A program made the position numbers and the translations under genes. The notes under the pieces were generated by a model. The model saw nothing but the letters and a program-made list of their open reading frames with translations. It ran no database searches and was not told the DNA's origin. Positions 44,470-52,896 of a stretch of 64,000 bases of DNA are shown piece by piece; position 1 is the first letter of the stretch, and each line of letters begins with the position of its first letter. Location of the stretch: the NCBI GenBank assembly GCA_937983075.1, contig CALKAQ010000062.1, forward strand, positions 1-64,000. Direction: 5' to 3'. This DNA is from an uncultured bacterium. Its GTDB lineage: Bacteria; Bacillota; Limnochordia; DTU080; JAAYLA01.

Positions 44470-45448
44470 AGGGACGCACCTCCTCTGCCCATTCGAGCAC
44501 CGCTGCAGCCCACGTCAATCCGGCACCGAATCCGACCAGCACCAATCGATCACCGGCCGCAATGCGCCCTTGTTGAAACGCTTCTACTAACGCAATCGGA
44601 ATAGAAGCCGCCGAGGTGTTTCCGTACTTGGCGACGTTTACAAACACACGTTCCGGCGGCAGATCGAGCCTGCGGGCCGCGGCATCGATGATGCGTATGT
44701 TCGCTTGATGGGGTACGAAAAGATCGATGTCGCTTGGCTCCAAACCGGCCTTTTCAACGACATGTACGGCAGCTTCTCCCATGATGCGAACGGCGAACTT
44801 AAATACGTCGTTTCCCGCCATTTCGATGCAAGCCGGACCGTTCGCTCGCTCGGCAGCACCCGGACCGCTGCCTGCGATGCGCAATTTATCTCCGCCGCTG
44901 CCGTCCGCGCCCAAGTAGGTTGCCATGACGCCTTGTCCCGAAACCGGCCCCATCAGAACGGCACCGGCGCCATCGCCAAAAAGCACACACGTGCTTCGGT
45001 CGGTGAAATCAGTGACCCGACTGAGCAGATCGGCACCGATCACCAAAATGTACCGATAATTCCCGGACGCAATCATTTGGGATGCAACGTCCAAGCCGTA
45101 AACAAAACCAGAACATCCGGCCGACAGATCAAATGCGCCCGCATTGGTGCAGCCGAGCTTGTTTTGAACCAAACAAGCCGTTGAAGGGAACAACATTTCC
45201 GGCGTCACCGTGGCGACAATGACAAGATCGACCTCTTCAGGATCGACTCCGGCATGATGCAGTGCTTTGGCACCCGCTTGAGCCGCCAGTTCCGATGTCG
45301 TCATCCCTTCCGGTGCTATCCGCCGTTCTTTGATGCCTGTTCGAGTGGTAATCCACTCATCGGATGTGTCTACCATTTTTTCCAAGTCTGCATTGGTCAG
45401 CACCTTGTCAGGCACTGCCATCCCAAGTCCTAGGATTCCTGGTCTCAT
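44462..45448 (-). CDS. fabH: 3-oxoacyl-ACP synthase III FabH
   Basis: 328 residues. The catalytic Cys lies in FDLSAGCSGFVYGL, His in LFVPHQANIRIID and Asn in VAKYGNTSAASIP, the full FabH triad. It condenses acetyl-CoA or a branched starter with malonyl-ACP. Branched starters are usual in Bacillota, but nothing in the sequence alone decides this. One base separates it from plsX. Confidence 0.97.
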   Translation of the reverse strand: MRPGILGLGMAVPDKVLTNADLEKMVDTSDEWITTRTGIKERRIAPEGMTTSELAAQAGAKALHHAGVDPEEVDLVIVATVTPEMLFPSTACLVQNKLGCTNAGAFDLSAGCSGFVYGLDVASQMIASGNYRYILVIGADLLSRVTDFTDRSTCVLFGDGAGAVLMGPVSGQGVMATYLGADGSGGDKLRIAGSGPGAAERANGPACIEMAGNDVFKFAVRIMGEAAVHVVEKAGLEPSDIDLFVPHQANIRIIDAAARRLDLPPERVFVNVAKYGNTSAASIPIALVEAFQQGRIAAGDRLVLVGFGAGLTWAAAVLEWAEEVRPYV

Positions 45449-45449
45449 C

Positions 45450-46460
45450 TTATCCTTCCTCTTTTTGCGTGCGGGTTTGGACCATTTCAGCGATCACACC
45501 CGGCAAGTCAACCTGAACGGATTCCATCGCAACGCGAATGGCATTCTTAATCGCTTTCGCATTGGAAGATCCGTGAGCGATGATGCAAACTCCGTCGACA
45601 CCGAGCAGTGGTGCGCCGCCGTATTCGGTATAGTCCAGTCGCTTTACAATGCCCTTGAGGGCCGGCTTCAACAAAAGCCCTCCCAAACGGGAACGCCAGC
45701 TCGCTTGAATGCCTTGTCGGAGCAGCCCGAAAATGCTTTCCGACATCCCTTCGGCAAATTTCAGCACAACATTTCCGATAAAGCCGTCGCAGACCAAAAC
45801 GTCGACTTTTCCTTTAGTGATGTCCCGGCCTTCAATGTTGCCGACAAAGTTGATAGAACCGTCTTCCTTGAAACGACTATACGCTTGCAGGACAAGATCA
45901 TTGCCTTTGCTCGCTTCTTCGCCGTTGCTCAGAAGTCCAAGACGCGGCCGGGCGATCCCCAATATGCGTTCGGCATACGCCAAGCCCATCAGCCCGAACT
46001 GGTACAGATGGCTGGAACGGCAATCGACGTTGGCTCCGACATCGACGACCAGGCAGCCACCGGTCTCGGTCGGCAATACGGTGCCGATCGCCGGCCGTTC
46101 GATTCCCTGAATGCGGCCTAAGCCGAGCAGCGCCGCAACCATGGTAACCCCTGTATTGCCGGCGCTGATCATCGCATCAGCTTGCCCTTCTTTCACCATC
46201 CGGGCCGCAATGACGATCGGCGCTTCCTTATGCTTGCGAACAGCTTCGGTGGGGACGGCATCCATACCGATGTCGTCGTTGGCGGGGACGACGTGGATTG
46301 CTTTCTGCCAATACGGTGAACGCTGAACCAAAGGCACGATCTGATCTTCTTTGCCGATGAGGGTTACTTCACAGCCGTATTCCGCAACTGCCAGTTCTGC
46401 CCCCCGTACAATTTCAATGGGAGCGTGATCTCCTCCCATGGCGTCAACTGCAATTTTCAC
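45450..46460 (-). CDS. plsX: Phosphate acyltransferase PlsX
   Basis: 336 residues. MKIAVDAMGGDHAP, the ISAGNTGVTMVAALLGLGRI segment and GGAPLLGVDGVCIIAHGSSNAKAIKNAI are family signatures. PlsX makes acyl-phosphate from acyl-ACP for PlsY, the first step to phosphatidic acid. The GTG start overlaps the fapR stop by 4 bases. Order fapR-plsX-fabH-fabD-fabG-acpP-fabF links phospholipid start with chain synthesis. Confidence 0.97.
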   Translation of the reverse strand: MKIAVDAMGGDHAPIEIVRGAELAVAEYGCEVTLIGKEDQIVPLVQRSPYWQKAIHVVPANDDIGMDAVPTEAVRKHKEAPIVIAARMVKEGQADAMISAGNTGVTMVAALLGLGRIQGIERPAIGTVLPTETGGCLVVDVGANVDCRSSHLYQFGLMGLAYAERILGIARPRLGLLSNGEEASKGNDLVLQAYSRFKEDGSINFVGNIEGRDITKGKVDVLVCDGFIGNVVLKFAEGMSESIFGLLRQGIQASWRSRLGGLLLKPALKGIVKRLDYTEYGGAPLLGVDGVCIIAHGSSNAKAIKNAIRVAMESVQVDLPGVIAEMVQTRTQKEEG

Positions 46461-47059
46461 GCTTGGCCTCCCCCCGGCGAAATCGGCTTCGTGGCAGTCC
46501 TGTCATTCGCAAACGAAAAGACGGTAAACATGCCACGAAATACAACTTTGTCTTGCACCTTGCTTTCAACGCTCACCAACCATTTCGAACCCCTTCGCTG
46601 AACAACTTGTGCTTCCGCCACAATCGTTTCGCCCACATTGACAGGCTGCAAAAAGCGCATTCGGACCGAGCCGGTCAGAGCCTTTTCAGCGTCGACGACA
46701 GCCACGGCGAGCGAATTGGCCTGCCCGAATATGTAATGACCACGAACAATGGGCTGATCGATGAATCCCATCGAACGATCGGCGACCAAGCTCGAGCGCC
46801 CTGACTGCCCGAGTTTGAGGTCAAGCAATTCCCCCATCACATCGTCAATCAACATCGACCGGATTTGCTGCACGCGGCTCGCCAATTCACGGGCCCGCTC
46901 CCGCATTTCGGGCAGCCCCAGCTGGAGCCGGTCCAGTCGGATCGTCTGTACACTGACGCCGAAACGGGCGGCAAGAGCAGCATCCGTCAACAGCGGATCC
47001 TCTTCGAGTGCTCGAAGCAACGCCTCTTGCCGTTCTTGTTTTCGCTTGCGCCTTACCAT
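46457..47059 (-). CDS. fapR: Transcription factor FapR, malonyl-CoA-responsive repressor of lipid synthesis
   Basis: About 200 residues from ATG 47059, 9 bases after AGAGG; TTG 47065 is too close. The N-terminal DeoR-like helix-turn-helix is LLTDAALAARFGVSVQTIRLDRLQLGLPEMR. The C-terminal hot-dog domain has AVVDAEKALTGSVRMRFLQPVNVGETIVAEAQV, the part that binds malonyl-CoA in Bacillus FapR. An operator upstream of its own gene (47129-47147) fits autoregulation of the whole fap-fab operon. Confidence 0.96.
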   Translation of the reverse strand: MVRRKRKQERQEALLRALEEDPLLTDAALAARFGVSVQTIRLDRLQLGLPEMRERARELASRVQQIRSMLIDDVMGELLDLKLGQSGRSSLVADRSMGFIDQPIVRGHYIFGQANSLAVAVVDAEKALTGSVRMRFLQPVNVGETIVAEAQVVQRRGSKWLVSVESKVQDKVVFRGMFTVFSFANDRTATKPISPGGGQA

Positions 47060-47128
47060 TTTCAACGTCCTCTGCAGACCTGCATATAATCAAGCCAGTC
47101 CAATGGCCGGCAATATCTATGACAACAT

Positions 47129-47147
47129 ATTAACATCTGGTACTAAT
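47129..47147 (-). promoter_or_regulatory. FapR operator in the fapR-plsX-fab promoter
   Basis: On the minus strand the 19 bases ATTAGTACCAGATGTTAAT match the Bacillus FapR box as I recall it (ATTAGTACCTGATACTAAT) at 16 of 19 places, with the left arm perfect. The site begins at the end of the -10 element, so FapR bound here would block RNA polymerase. FapR leaves when malonyl-CoA rises. Confidence 0.8.
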
Positions 47148-47173
47148 TATACGAAAAAGTGATTGGCACGCAA
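47146..47173 (-). promoter_or_regulatory. Promoter of the fapR-fab operon
   Basis: On the minus strand a perfect -10 TATAAT (47146-47151) is preceded by a weak -35 TTGCGT (47168-47173) with a 16-base spacer. Transcription would start near 47139, inside the FapR operator, which overlaps the last -10 bases. The leader to fapR is about 80 bases. Confidence 0.6.
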
Positions 47174-47233
47174 GGGACAATTGCCCAATGCAAACTATCT
47201 TTTTCTTCAGGCAAAACGAGCCTCTTGGCGCGC

Positions 47234-47270
47234 AAAAGGTGTCGAAACGGCCGATGCCGCCGACACCTTT
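47234..47270 (-). terminator. Probable terminator after rpmF
   Basis: A 10-base perfect inverted repeat (47235-47244 with 47261-47270) with a GC-rich loop follows the rpmF stop by about 25 bases; the minus-strand side ends in CCTTTTG. The T run is short. It separates the yceD-rpmF unit from the fapR operon promoter. Confidence 0.5.
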
Positions 47271-47295
47271 CTCGAGGAAATATGTGACGCAAAAA

Positions 47296-47484
47296 CTATG
47301 CTTCTTCGGAAGCTACCTGGATGACCGCGCGGCCATCGTAGTAACCGCAGTGGCCGCATACGTGATGTGGGCGCCTTGGTTCCTGGCACTGAGGGCAGGT
47401 TACCAACGTAGGTGCGACGAGCTTCCAGTTCGCGCGTCGCTTAGCCGACCGTGCTTTCGATTGACGCCGCTTTGGTACTGCCAT
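47296..47484 (-). CDS. rpmF: 50S ribosomal protein L32
   Basis: 62 residues from ATG 47484 behind GGAGGAG; the frame upstream is not coding for L32. AVPKRRQSKARSAKRRANWKL begins the protein and four cysteines (CPQC and CGHC) make the zinc-ribbon form of L32. It follows yceD, a near-universal pair. The frame is overlapped only by shadows. Confidence 0.96.
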   Translation of the reverse strand: MAVPKRRQSKARSAKRRANWKLVAPTLVTCPQCQEPRRPHHVCGHCGYYDGRAVIQVASEEA

Positions 47485-47525
47485 AATCGTCTCCTCCTCG
47501 TCCGAACGGAAACCTCTTGATCGTT

Positions 47526-48089
47526 TTATTGCTCTTTCGCATCCGTCCGGAGCTGCCATTCCTTGAGTGCGGCAAGTCGGGGATCGATCGTTTCCATGCG
47601 ACAATCACACGCAGTCTCATTGCGATCGACGCCGCACTGCGGACAGATTCCCTCGCAATCCTCCCGACAAAGCAGCTTCATCGGCAGTGCGAGGACAATC
47701 TGTTCCTGCACGGCCTCCGTCAAATCGATTTCGGATCCGTGAAAAGAGCGTATTTCCTCATCCAAATCGTCAAACGAATCCGGTGATCCATTCGTATCAA
47801 CTGCATCGTCGTCAGATTCGGCTGCCGGGCGATAGACCTCATGCAAAGGGACTCGCAAATGCCACGGATATTCTTTCAAGCAGCGGCTGCATGTCAAAGC
47901 GAGATCCGCCTCGACATTCCCTTGCACTAAATAACAAATGCCCGTATTTGTGACACGGGCTTCAACCCGAAGCGGTGTACCATCGATAAAGTGTATTTGT
48001 TCATCGGGTGACTCGGGTTCCGGCTCTTCAAACTGAACCAGCATGGAGGCACCCTTTCGCCCTTTGATGGAGCCAACGTGCACAATCAC
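47526..48089 (-). CDS. yceD: YceD/DUF177 family protein
   Basis: About 187 residues from GTG 48089, 8 bases after GAGG; GTG 48098 overlaps that site. The family layout is clear: TCSRCLKEY in the middle and CREDCEGICPQCGVDRNETACDC near the end, which likely binds zinc. DUF177 proteins are needed for 23S rRNA accumulation in some plants and bacteria and nearly always precede rpmF. An acidic linker (ESDDDAVDTNGSPDSFDDLDEE) separates the halves. Confidence 0.92.
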   Translation of the reverse strand: MIVHVGSIKGRKGASMLVQFEEPEPESPDEQIHFIDGTPLRVEARVTNTGICYLVQGNVEADLALTCSRCLKEYPWHLRVPLHEVYRPAAESDDDAVDTNGSPDSFDDLDEEIRSFHGSEIDLTEAVQEQIVLALPMKLLCREDCEGICPQCGVDRNETACDCRMETIDPRLAALKEWQLRTDAKEQ

Positions 48090-48178
48090 CGGAATCACCT
48101 CATCAATTATAGCGATGGCCTTTCCAGGCTGTCAAGGCTGCGAGGGGCAGCAGCTTCATGCCACCCCCCGTCTCTTCG

Positions 48179-49165
48179 TCAGTTGCCGAGCCAAATTTGG
48201 CCGACATTGGTGTATCCGGCAGCCATTAATATTTTTTCATGATGATCCGGATCTAATTTACCGTTCAAATGCAGTCGACTGCCCAAGAAATGTATACAGA
48301 AATGCCCGTCGAATCCGTTGCCCTCCACGGCACCCGAGCCATGCGGCTGCCCGTTCATGGACGCAGCAATGCGACGGCCGTCAATTTCGACGATGATGGC
48401 ACGCCGTTCCCAACTCCACTGGCCGCCATAAATCTCGCGCATGATGCGAGCGTCCTCCGCGGTCAACGGTTCCGAGTCAGCGTGCAGCGTTCCGTAATAC
48501 CGCTGCACGTAAAACGACCGTCCGGTTTCCACGTCAATCACCCGAGCCGTCGTGAAGCTGCGGTACAGTTGCTGCGCTTCCGACCAGTGCAAGAGTTCAA
48601 CCGGTCCGCCCGCCACCCAATGCACTCCTGTGCTTGCCGGGACACTGCCGAAAGGAATGACCAGCACCTGACCGACACGAATTCGGTCGGGATTGGCAAT
48701 TTGATTGGTCTCGACGATCGTGCTGATACTCACGCCGTACATGCGGCTGATCTCCCAGAGCGTATCACCGGGCGCTACGATATGTTCGTGCGCACGAGGC
48801 AAAGCATTTCCCAAGCTGCTCCATGTCTGAGGCCCGACGATGCCGTCGGCGGTGATGTTCGAGTCCGACTGGAATTGTTCCACCGCCCGCTGCGTAGCCG
48901 GCCCGAAAAAGCCGTCCGGCTGATCGGAAAGATAACCGAGTTGATAAAGGGCGTGCTGCACCAAGATGACCTCAGGTCCTTGATCGCCACGCCTGACGAT
49001 CGACCGGGCGGATGATCCGTAAGAGTCGACTTCCGTGGCTCCGAAGGCAGAAACCGAGGAAAGGAGTACCAACGTGACGAGCCATCCGACAGCGGCGGCT
49101 AGGATTCGGCGTCCCCCGGCGCCGAAAGCGGCAAACGAATTATTTTTCCTTGAGGCAAGCAACAT
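48179..49165 (-). CDS. Secreted cell-wall protein with peptidoglycan-binding and LysM domains
   Basis: 328 residues. A long signal peptide (cleavage near AFGA-TE) precedes a PG_binding_1 domain (about 60-120, QHALYQLGYLSDQPDGFFGPATQRAVEQFQ), a LysM domain (about 127-170, HIVAPGDTLWEISRMYGVSISTIVETNQI) and a C-terminal domain of about 150 residues. That last domain ends with GHFCIHFLGSRLHLNGKLDPDHHEKI and is found in other Bacillota wall proteins of unknown activity; it holds a single Cys between two His. No L,D-transpeptidase motif is seen. It overlaps the patatin gene by 26 bases. Confidence 0.85.
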   Translation of the reverse strand: MLLASRKNNSFAAFGAGGRRILAAAVGWLVTLVLLSSVSAFGATEVDSYGSSARSIVRRGDQGPEVILVQHALYQLGYLSDQPDGFFGPATQRAVEQFQSDSNITADGIVGPQTWSSLGNALPRAHEHIVAPGDTLWEISRMYGVSISTIVETNQIANPDRIRVGQVLVIPFGSVPASTGVHWVAGGPVELLHWSEAQQLYRSFTTARVIDVETGRSFYVQRYYGTLHADSEPLTAEDARIMREIYGGQWSWERRAIIVEIDGRRIAASMNGQPHGSGAVEGNGFDGHFCIHFLGSRLHLNGKLDPDHHEKILMAAGYTNVGQIWLGN

Positions 49166-49880
49166 GCTTCAACCACACTCCTGCATGACGGTAAACCTGA
49201 ATTGTGGGGACTTCAATCGCATGAAAGTCCAGCGGACCCAGCGGATGAACCACATCCGCACCGAGCATACAATTTCCGCTTGACATCATTTCGCTGTGCC
49301 AAGCGTTGGCCAGACGAACAGCCGCTGCTGCCGGCTCTGCTTGACGGTCGTCAAACGCCTGTGCGGGAATCATGCCGATGAGCGATTCATCCGTCAAAAT
49401 ACCTGTCTCCTGCAGCCAGGAAGGCGTCAAATGGCCGGCATCAACCCAGCGGCGTCGTCCGTCTGCGAGCGGAGGCAGCCAACCGGGCAAACCAGCGGCT
49501 TTCCGCACGGCATCAGCCAGCGGCCCTTCACGAAACGCGACCCGTTCGCCGGACGTCAAATCGAGAGCGACAATCGTGAGCGGACGCGACAACTCTTCGA
49601 TCTTTCGACCGCGCACGAGCAATTCCACCCAGCCGAACAAATCAGTGTCCGCTTGGTCCCACGACAAATGAGCCAACACGCCCGCTGCGCGTTGAAGATC
49701 CGTCTCGCACGCCCAAAGTGCACCGACCAACGCCCCGAGTCCGGTCGCAACGACCCTGGGCGTGAAGCCGGCCTCGTCGATCGCTCTCATGAAGCCTAAT
49801 TGAACCAGTGCAGGCGCACCGGTATACCCAAGGCGAATCAGGGGTCGACCCTCGTCTGGTTCTCGCATCATACTCGGCAA
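49140..49880 (-). CDS. Patatin-like protein lacking the catalytic serine (YlbK-related)
   Basis: 246 residues. The fold markers are where patatins have them: an N-terminal G-x-x-G-A-P-A-L-V-Q-L-G-F segment, the nucleophile elbow, and D-A-G at about 147-149. But the elbow reads ATGLGALVGAL, so Leu48 stands where Ser should be (G-x-S-x-G), and the glycine-rich oxyanion segment is altered (GYTGAP). It should not hydrolyse lipids. In Bacillus ylbK lies next to ylbJ, as here, so descent from YlbK is likely. Frame and codon use look intact, so it is probably a functional pseudoenzyme and not a pseudogene. Confidence 0.8.
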   Translation of the reverse strand: MPSMMREPDEGRPLIRLGYTGAPALVQLGFMRAIDEAGFTPRVVATGLGALVGALWACETDLQRAAGVLAHLSWDQADTDLFGWVELLVRGRKIEELSRPLTIVALDLTSGERVAFREGPLADAVRKAAGLPGWLPPLADGRRRWVDAGHLTPSWLQETGILTDESLIGMIPAQAFDDRQAEPAAAAVRLANAWHSEMMSSGNCMLGADVVHPLGPLDFHAIEVPTIQVYRHAGVWLKHVACLKEK

Positions 49881-50014
49881 CAGCTCCTACATAGGATTGT
49901 ACGGACAGAAGACGGATCCTCTTTTCGCGTAGAGTTTTTTCAACAAGGCTCATGGGCACGCCAGGGTGACTGCCGCAGATCATGCAAGCGTGATGAACTT
50001 AAGGGGGAAATCGA

Positions 50015-51244
50015 TTGGCTTTCGGCGCACATCGGAAAGAAATTCTTTCCGCGGGGGTCATCGGCGCATGCGTTCTCGTCCTGACGTTTTTTGTCATCCG
50101 CTATCCCGATCAAACGTTCCAGGCGTCTTTCGAAGGACTGCAGCTTTGGCTACGGACCGTCCTGCCGGCCTTGTTTCCCTTTTTCGTGATCTCGGAAATT
50201 TTAATGGGAATCGGAGTCATTCATGCGCTCGGCGTTATGTTGGAGCCCATCATGCGCCCTCTGTTTCGTGTGCCGGGCGTCGGCGCTTTTGCTCTGGTCA
50301 TGGGCCTGGTATCCGGCAACCCTCTGGGCGCAAAAATTACCGGACAATTGCGCCGTGACGACTTATGCACTCGGGAGGAAGGCGAGCGCCTCGTCGCTTT
50401 CGCCAATACCGCCGGTCCCCTGTTCATGATCGGGGCCGTTGCCGTCGGAATGTTTCATGACGCTTCGCTGGGTTTGCTCATTGTCGTCTCCCACTACTTG
50501 GCCGTTCTCCTCGTCGGATTGTGTTTTCGGTTTCACGGAGGCAAAAGTGAAAAGACAGGCCGCAGAAGTCGCACCGGTCTGCGCGGCGGCCTCATCCGCC
50601 GCGCCATGCAGGCAATGGCAACTGCCCACCGGCAAGACGGACGCCCTTTTGGCCGCCTGCTCAGCGATGCAATTCGGGAATCGATGGCCTCGATGATATT
50701 CATTGGCGGCACGATTATGATGTTTTCGGTCTTGATTCGCATCTTGTCGATTTCCGGTGCGCTGCAATACGCTGCTGCAGCGTTAGGCGCTTTCATCACG
50801 CTCTTCGGTGTTGACGCGGAATTGATTGCACCGCTGACGCACGGAATCGTCGAAATGACCAACGGCGCTCAATCCATCAGCCAAGCTTCGGCCGAGCTTG
50901 TCCAACGCCTTATGGCGATCGGCTTCATATTGGGCTGGAGCGGCCTTTCTGTTCACACCCAGGTGGCGGCCATGTTGTACGGAACGGACATTCGGTTCGC
51001 TCCGTATTTCATGGCACGCTGCCTGCATGGCATGGTGGCTGCGGCGCTGACGTGGCTGCTTTTTCCTGTGCTCAGAGCAAGCGAAAACACGACGGTGCCT
51101 GCCATCGCCACGGTAATTGAACAGCTATCCTACTGGGGACAGCTGGGCGTGATGTTCGGTATGATCGCCGGAGCGGTCGGCCTCTTGCTGTTGCTTTCGT
51201 TCGTAATGATCGTCATTCGCCGTATTCATATCGTTCGCTTTTAG
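50015..51244 (+). CDS. ylbJ: Sporulation integral membrane protein YlbJ
   Basis: 409 residues with about eight membrane helices. It has two copies of the nucleoside-recognition (Gate) type domain (LWLRTVLPALFPFFVISEILMGIGV, then SMASMIFIGGTIMMFSVLIRIL) and GLVSGNPLGAKITGQLRRD. YlbJ is made in the mother cell under SigE and needed for heat-resistant spores. TTG start 7 bases after AAGGGGG. It diverges from the patatin gene and converges with the coiled-coil gene, 11 bases apart. Confidence 0.93.
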   Translation: MAFGAHRKEILSAGVIGACVLVLTFFVIRYPDQTFQASFEGLQLWLRTVLPALFPFFVISEILMGIGVIHALGVMLEPIMRPLFRVPGVGAFALVMGLVSGNPLGAKITGQLRRDDLCTREEGERLVAFANTAGPLFMIGAVAVGMFHDASLGLLIVVSHYLAVLLVGLCFRFHGGKSEKTGRRSRTGLRGGLIRRAMQAMATAHRQDGRPFGRLLSDAIRESMASMIFIGGTIMMFSVLIRILSISGALQYAAAALGAFITLFGVDAELIAPLTHGIVEMTNGAQSISQASAELVQRLMAIGFILGWSGLSVHTQVAAMLYGTDIRFAPYFMARCLHGMVAAALTWLLFPVLRASENTTVPAIATVIEQLSYWGQLGVMFGMIAGAVGLLLLLSFVMIVIRRIHIVRF

Positions 51245-51255
51245 CGTGAAACGCT

Positions 51256-51708
51256 TCACCCGGCTACGAGCTGAGCCCTTCCTTTGCGAATAATTTGAAG
51301 CGTTTGCTCGAGCGACTCTTCCAGTGAATTGAGAACAGAGAGGGCATACTCATCCGCGCCCATCTGGATTTCGCGTGCTTGAGCCCGAGCGGCTTCCAAA
51401 ATCCGTTCAGCATCTTCTTTCGCTTTGCGTACGATTTCGCTTTCCGATACAAGTTTTGCAACGTATTCCTCGGCTTGCGCCAAGATGCGTTCCGCCTCGG
51501 CTTCGCTCTCTTGCATCAAACGTTCACGTTCAGCGGAAAGCCATTCGGCGCGCTTCACTTGTTCGGGAATCGAATTGCGAATTTTATCGAGCAAATCGAG
51601 GACTTCTTCTGCGTTGATCAAGCTTTTTCCGGTCAGAGGGATCTCAGGTGCGGATTCAATCAATTGGTCAAGCCGATCGAGCAGGATAACCAAATCCATC
51701 CGACTCAT
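51256..51708 (-). CDS. Coiled-coil protein next to coaD, function unknown
   Basis: 150 residues, almost all helical and rich in Ala, Glu and Arg (SEAEAERILAQAEEYVAKLVSESEIVRKAKEDAERILEAAR), similar in look to the b subunit of F-type ATPases. The N-terminal 45 residues are more globular (VILLDRLDQLIESAPEIPLTGKSLINAEEVL). Proteins like this are commonly encoded beside coaD in Bacillota; I know of no tested function. The stop of coaD overlaps its start as ATGA. Confidence 0.75.
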   Translation of the reverse strand: MSRMDLVILLDRLDQLIESAPEIPLTGKSLINAEEVLDLLDKIRNSIPEQVKRAEWLSAERERLMQESEAEAERILAQAEEYVAKLVSESEIVRKAKEDAERILEAARAQAREIQMGADEYALSVLNSLEESLEQTLQIIRKGRAQLVAG

Positions 51709-52226
51709 GCATCTCCCTTCCCCTCGCTGGCCGACATTTTGCGTTGTAGTCTTTCAAGCACACCTTCGGGTACAAGCGCGGCCACGTCGCCGCCGAAAGT
51801 TGCCACCTCCCGAATAATGGAAGAACTGATAAAAGAGTATTGGTGGGAGGGTACAAGAAAAACGGTTTCGATGTCCGGTTCCAAATGGCGGTTCATCGCC
51901 GCCATTTTAAACTCCACTTCGAAATCGGACACGGCGCGCAGCCCGCGGACAATGGCACGCGCTCCTTGCTTACGGGCATATTCGGCTGCCAAGCCGTCGA
52001 ACTGTTCACAAACGACGTTGTCGAGATGAGCCGTAGCTTCCAACAACATTTCCACGCGCTCATCCGGAGTGAAGTACGGCTTTTTCTCGGGATTGTGGAG
52101 TACCGCCACATAGAGTCGATCGAACAACTTCGCGGCACGTTCGATGATATCCAGATGACCCAATGTCACCGGATCAAAACTGCCGGGATAGATACCAATG
52201 TGAAGCTCGGGCGTACCCATTTTCAA
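51705..52226 (-). CDS. coaD: Phosphopantetheine adenylyltransferase CoaD
   Basis: 173 residues. The nucleotidyltransferase motifs are GIYPGSFDPVTLGHLDII (the T-x-G-H), RGLRAVSDFEVEFKMAAMNRHL and SSSIIREVATFGGDV. It makes dephospho-CoA, the fourth step of CoA synthesis. TTG 52226, 8 bases after AGGAG, and ATG 52220 are both possible starts. It follows rsmD, as in most Bacillota. Confidence 0.96.
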   Translation of the reverse strand: MKMGTPELHIGIYPGSFDPVTLGHLDIIERAAKLFDRLYVAVLHNPEKKPYFTPDERVEMLLEATAHLDNVVCEQFDGLAAEYARKQGARAIVRGLRAVSDFEVEFKMAAMNRHLEPDIETVFLVPSHQYSFISSSIIREVATFGGDVAALVPEGVLERLQRKMSASEGKGDA

Positions 52227-52276
52227 ACGACACCGCTCCTAGCGAATTTCAACGTATTCAGTAAGTTTCAGGCCAC

Positions 52277-52840
52277 CTAGACCGTTTTTTCGCCGGCCTG
52301 ATAGATGCTCAATCGGGTATCCCCGTACGTGAGCAGTCGAATCAGTGCCAAATTCTCCACACTGGATTCCAACTCCTCTTGAAATCCGTGCTCAACCACC
52401 AGCAATCCCCCCGTGTCGACAATGCCGCAAGCCGCACAATCAGCCACCACTTGAGGTGCCCATCCCGCGTGATACGGCGGATCGGCAAACACCAAGTCAA
52501 AACGGCGATCGGACTTGGCCAGGCGCCGCAGGGCGGACCGAACGTCGATGGGCCAAACTTCGGCTTTGCTTGCCAAGCGCGTCAGCTCCAAGTTTTTGTG
52601 AATCACGCGCACCGCTTGACGCGAACGTTCCACACATAGAGCACTTGCCGCCCCCCGACTCAACGCTTCAATGGCCAATGAGCCGCTGCCGGAAAATAAA
52701 TCGAGCACACGCGCCTCCGGGACATAGCTGGCGATGACCGAAAACAACGATTCCTTCACTCGATCCAAAGTAGGGCGCGTATCCGTCCCCTTCAAACTGA
52801 TCAGACGGTGGCCTTTTGCCGAACCGGCAATGACCCGCAT
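52277..52840 (-). CDS. rsmD: 16S rRNA (guanine966-N2)-methyltransferase RsmD
   Basis: About 187 residues from ATG 52840 (MRVIAGSAKGHRL), preceded by GGAGGTGAGCCA. The SAM motif is VLDLFSGSGSLAIEALSRGA and the catalytic motif is FADPPYHAGW (DPPY). It methylates G966 of 16S rRNA on the 30S head. The longer frame to 52900 overlaps recG. Confidence 0.95.
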   Translation of the reverse strand: MRVIAGSAKGHRLISLKGTDTRPTLDRVKESLFSVIASYVPEARVLDLFSGSGSLAIEALSRGAASALCVERSRQAVRVIHKNLELTRLASKAEVWPIDVRSALRRLAKSDRRFDLVFADPPYHAGWAPQVVADCAACGIVDTGGLLVVEHGFQEELESSVENLALIRLLTYGDTRLSIYQAGEKTV

Positions 52841-52896
52841 TGGCTCACCTCCTCCGGCTTCTTCCCGCTCCGCCTGCACGCCGCTGCCGTTTCCCG

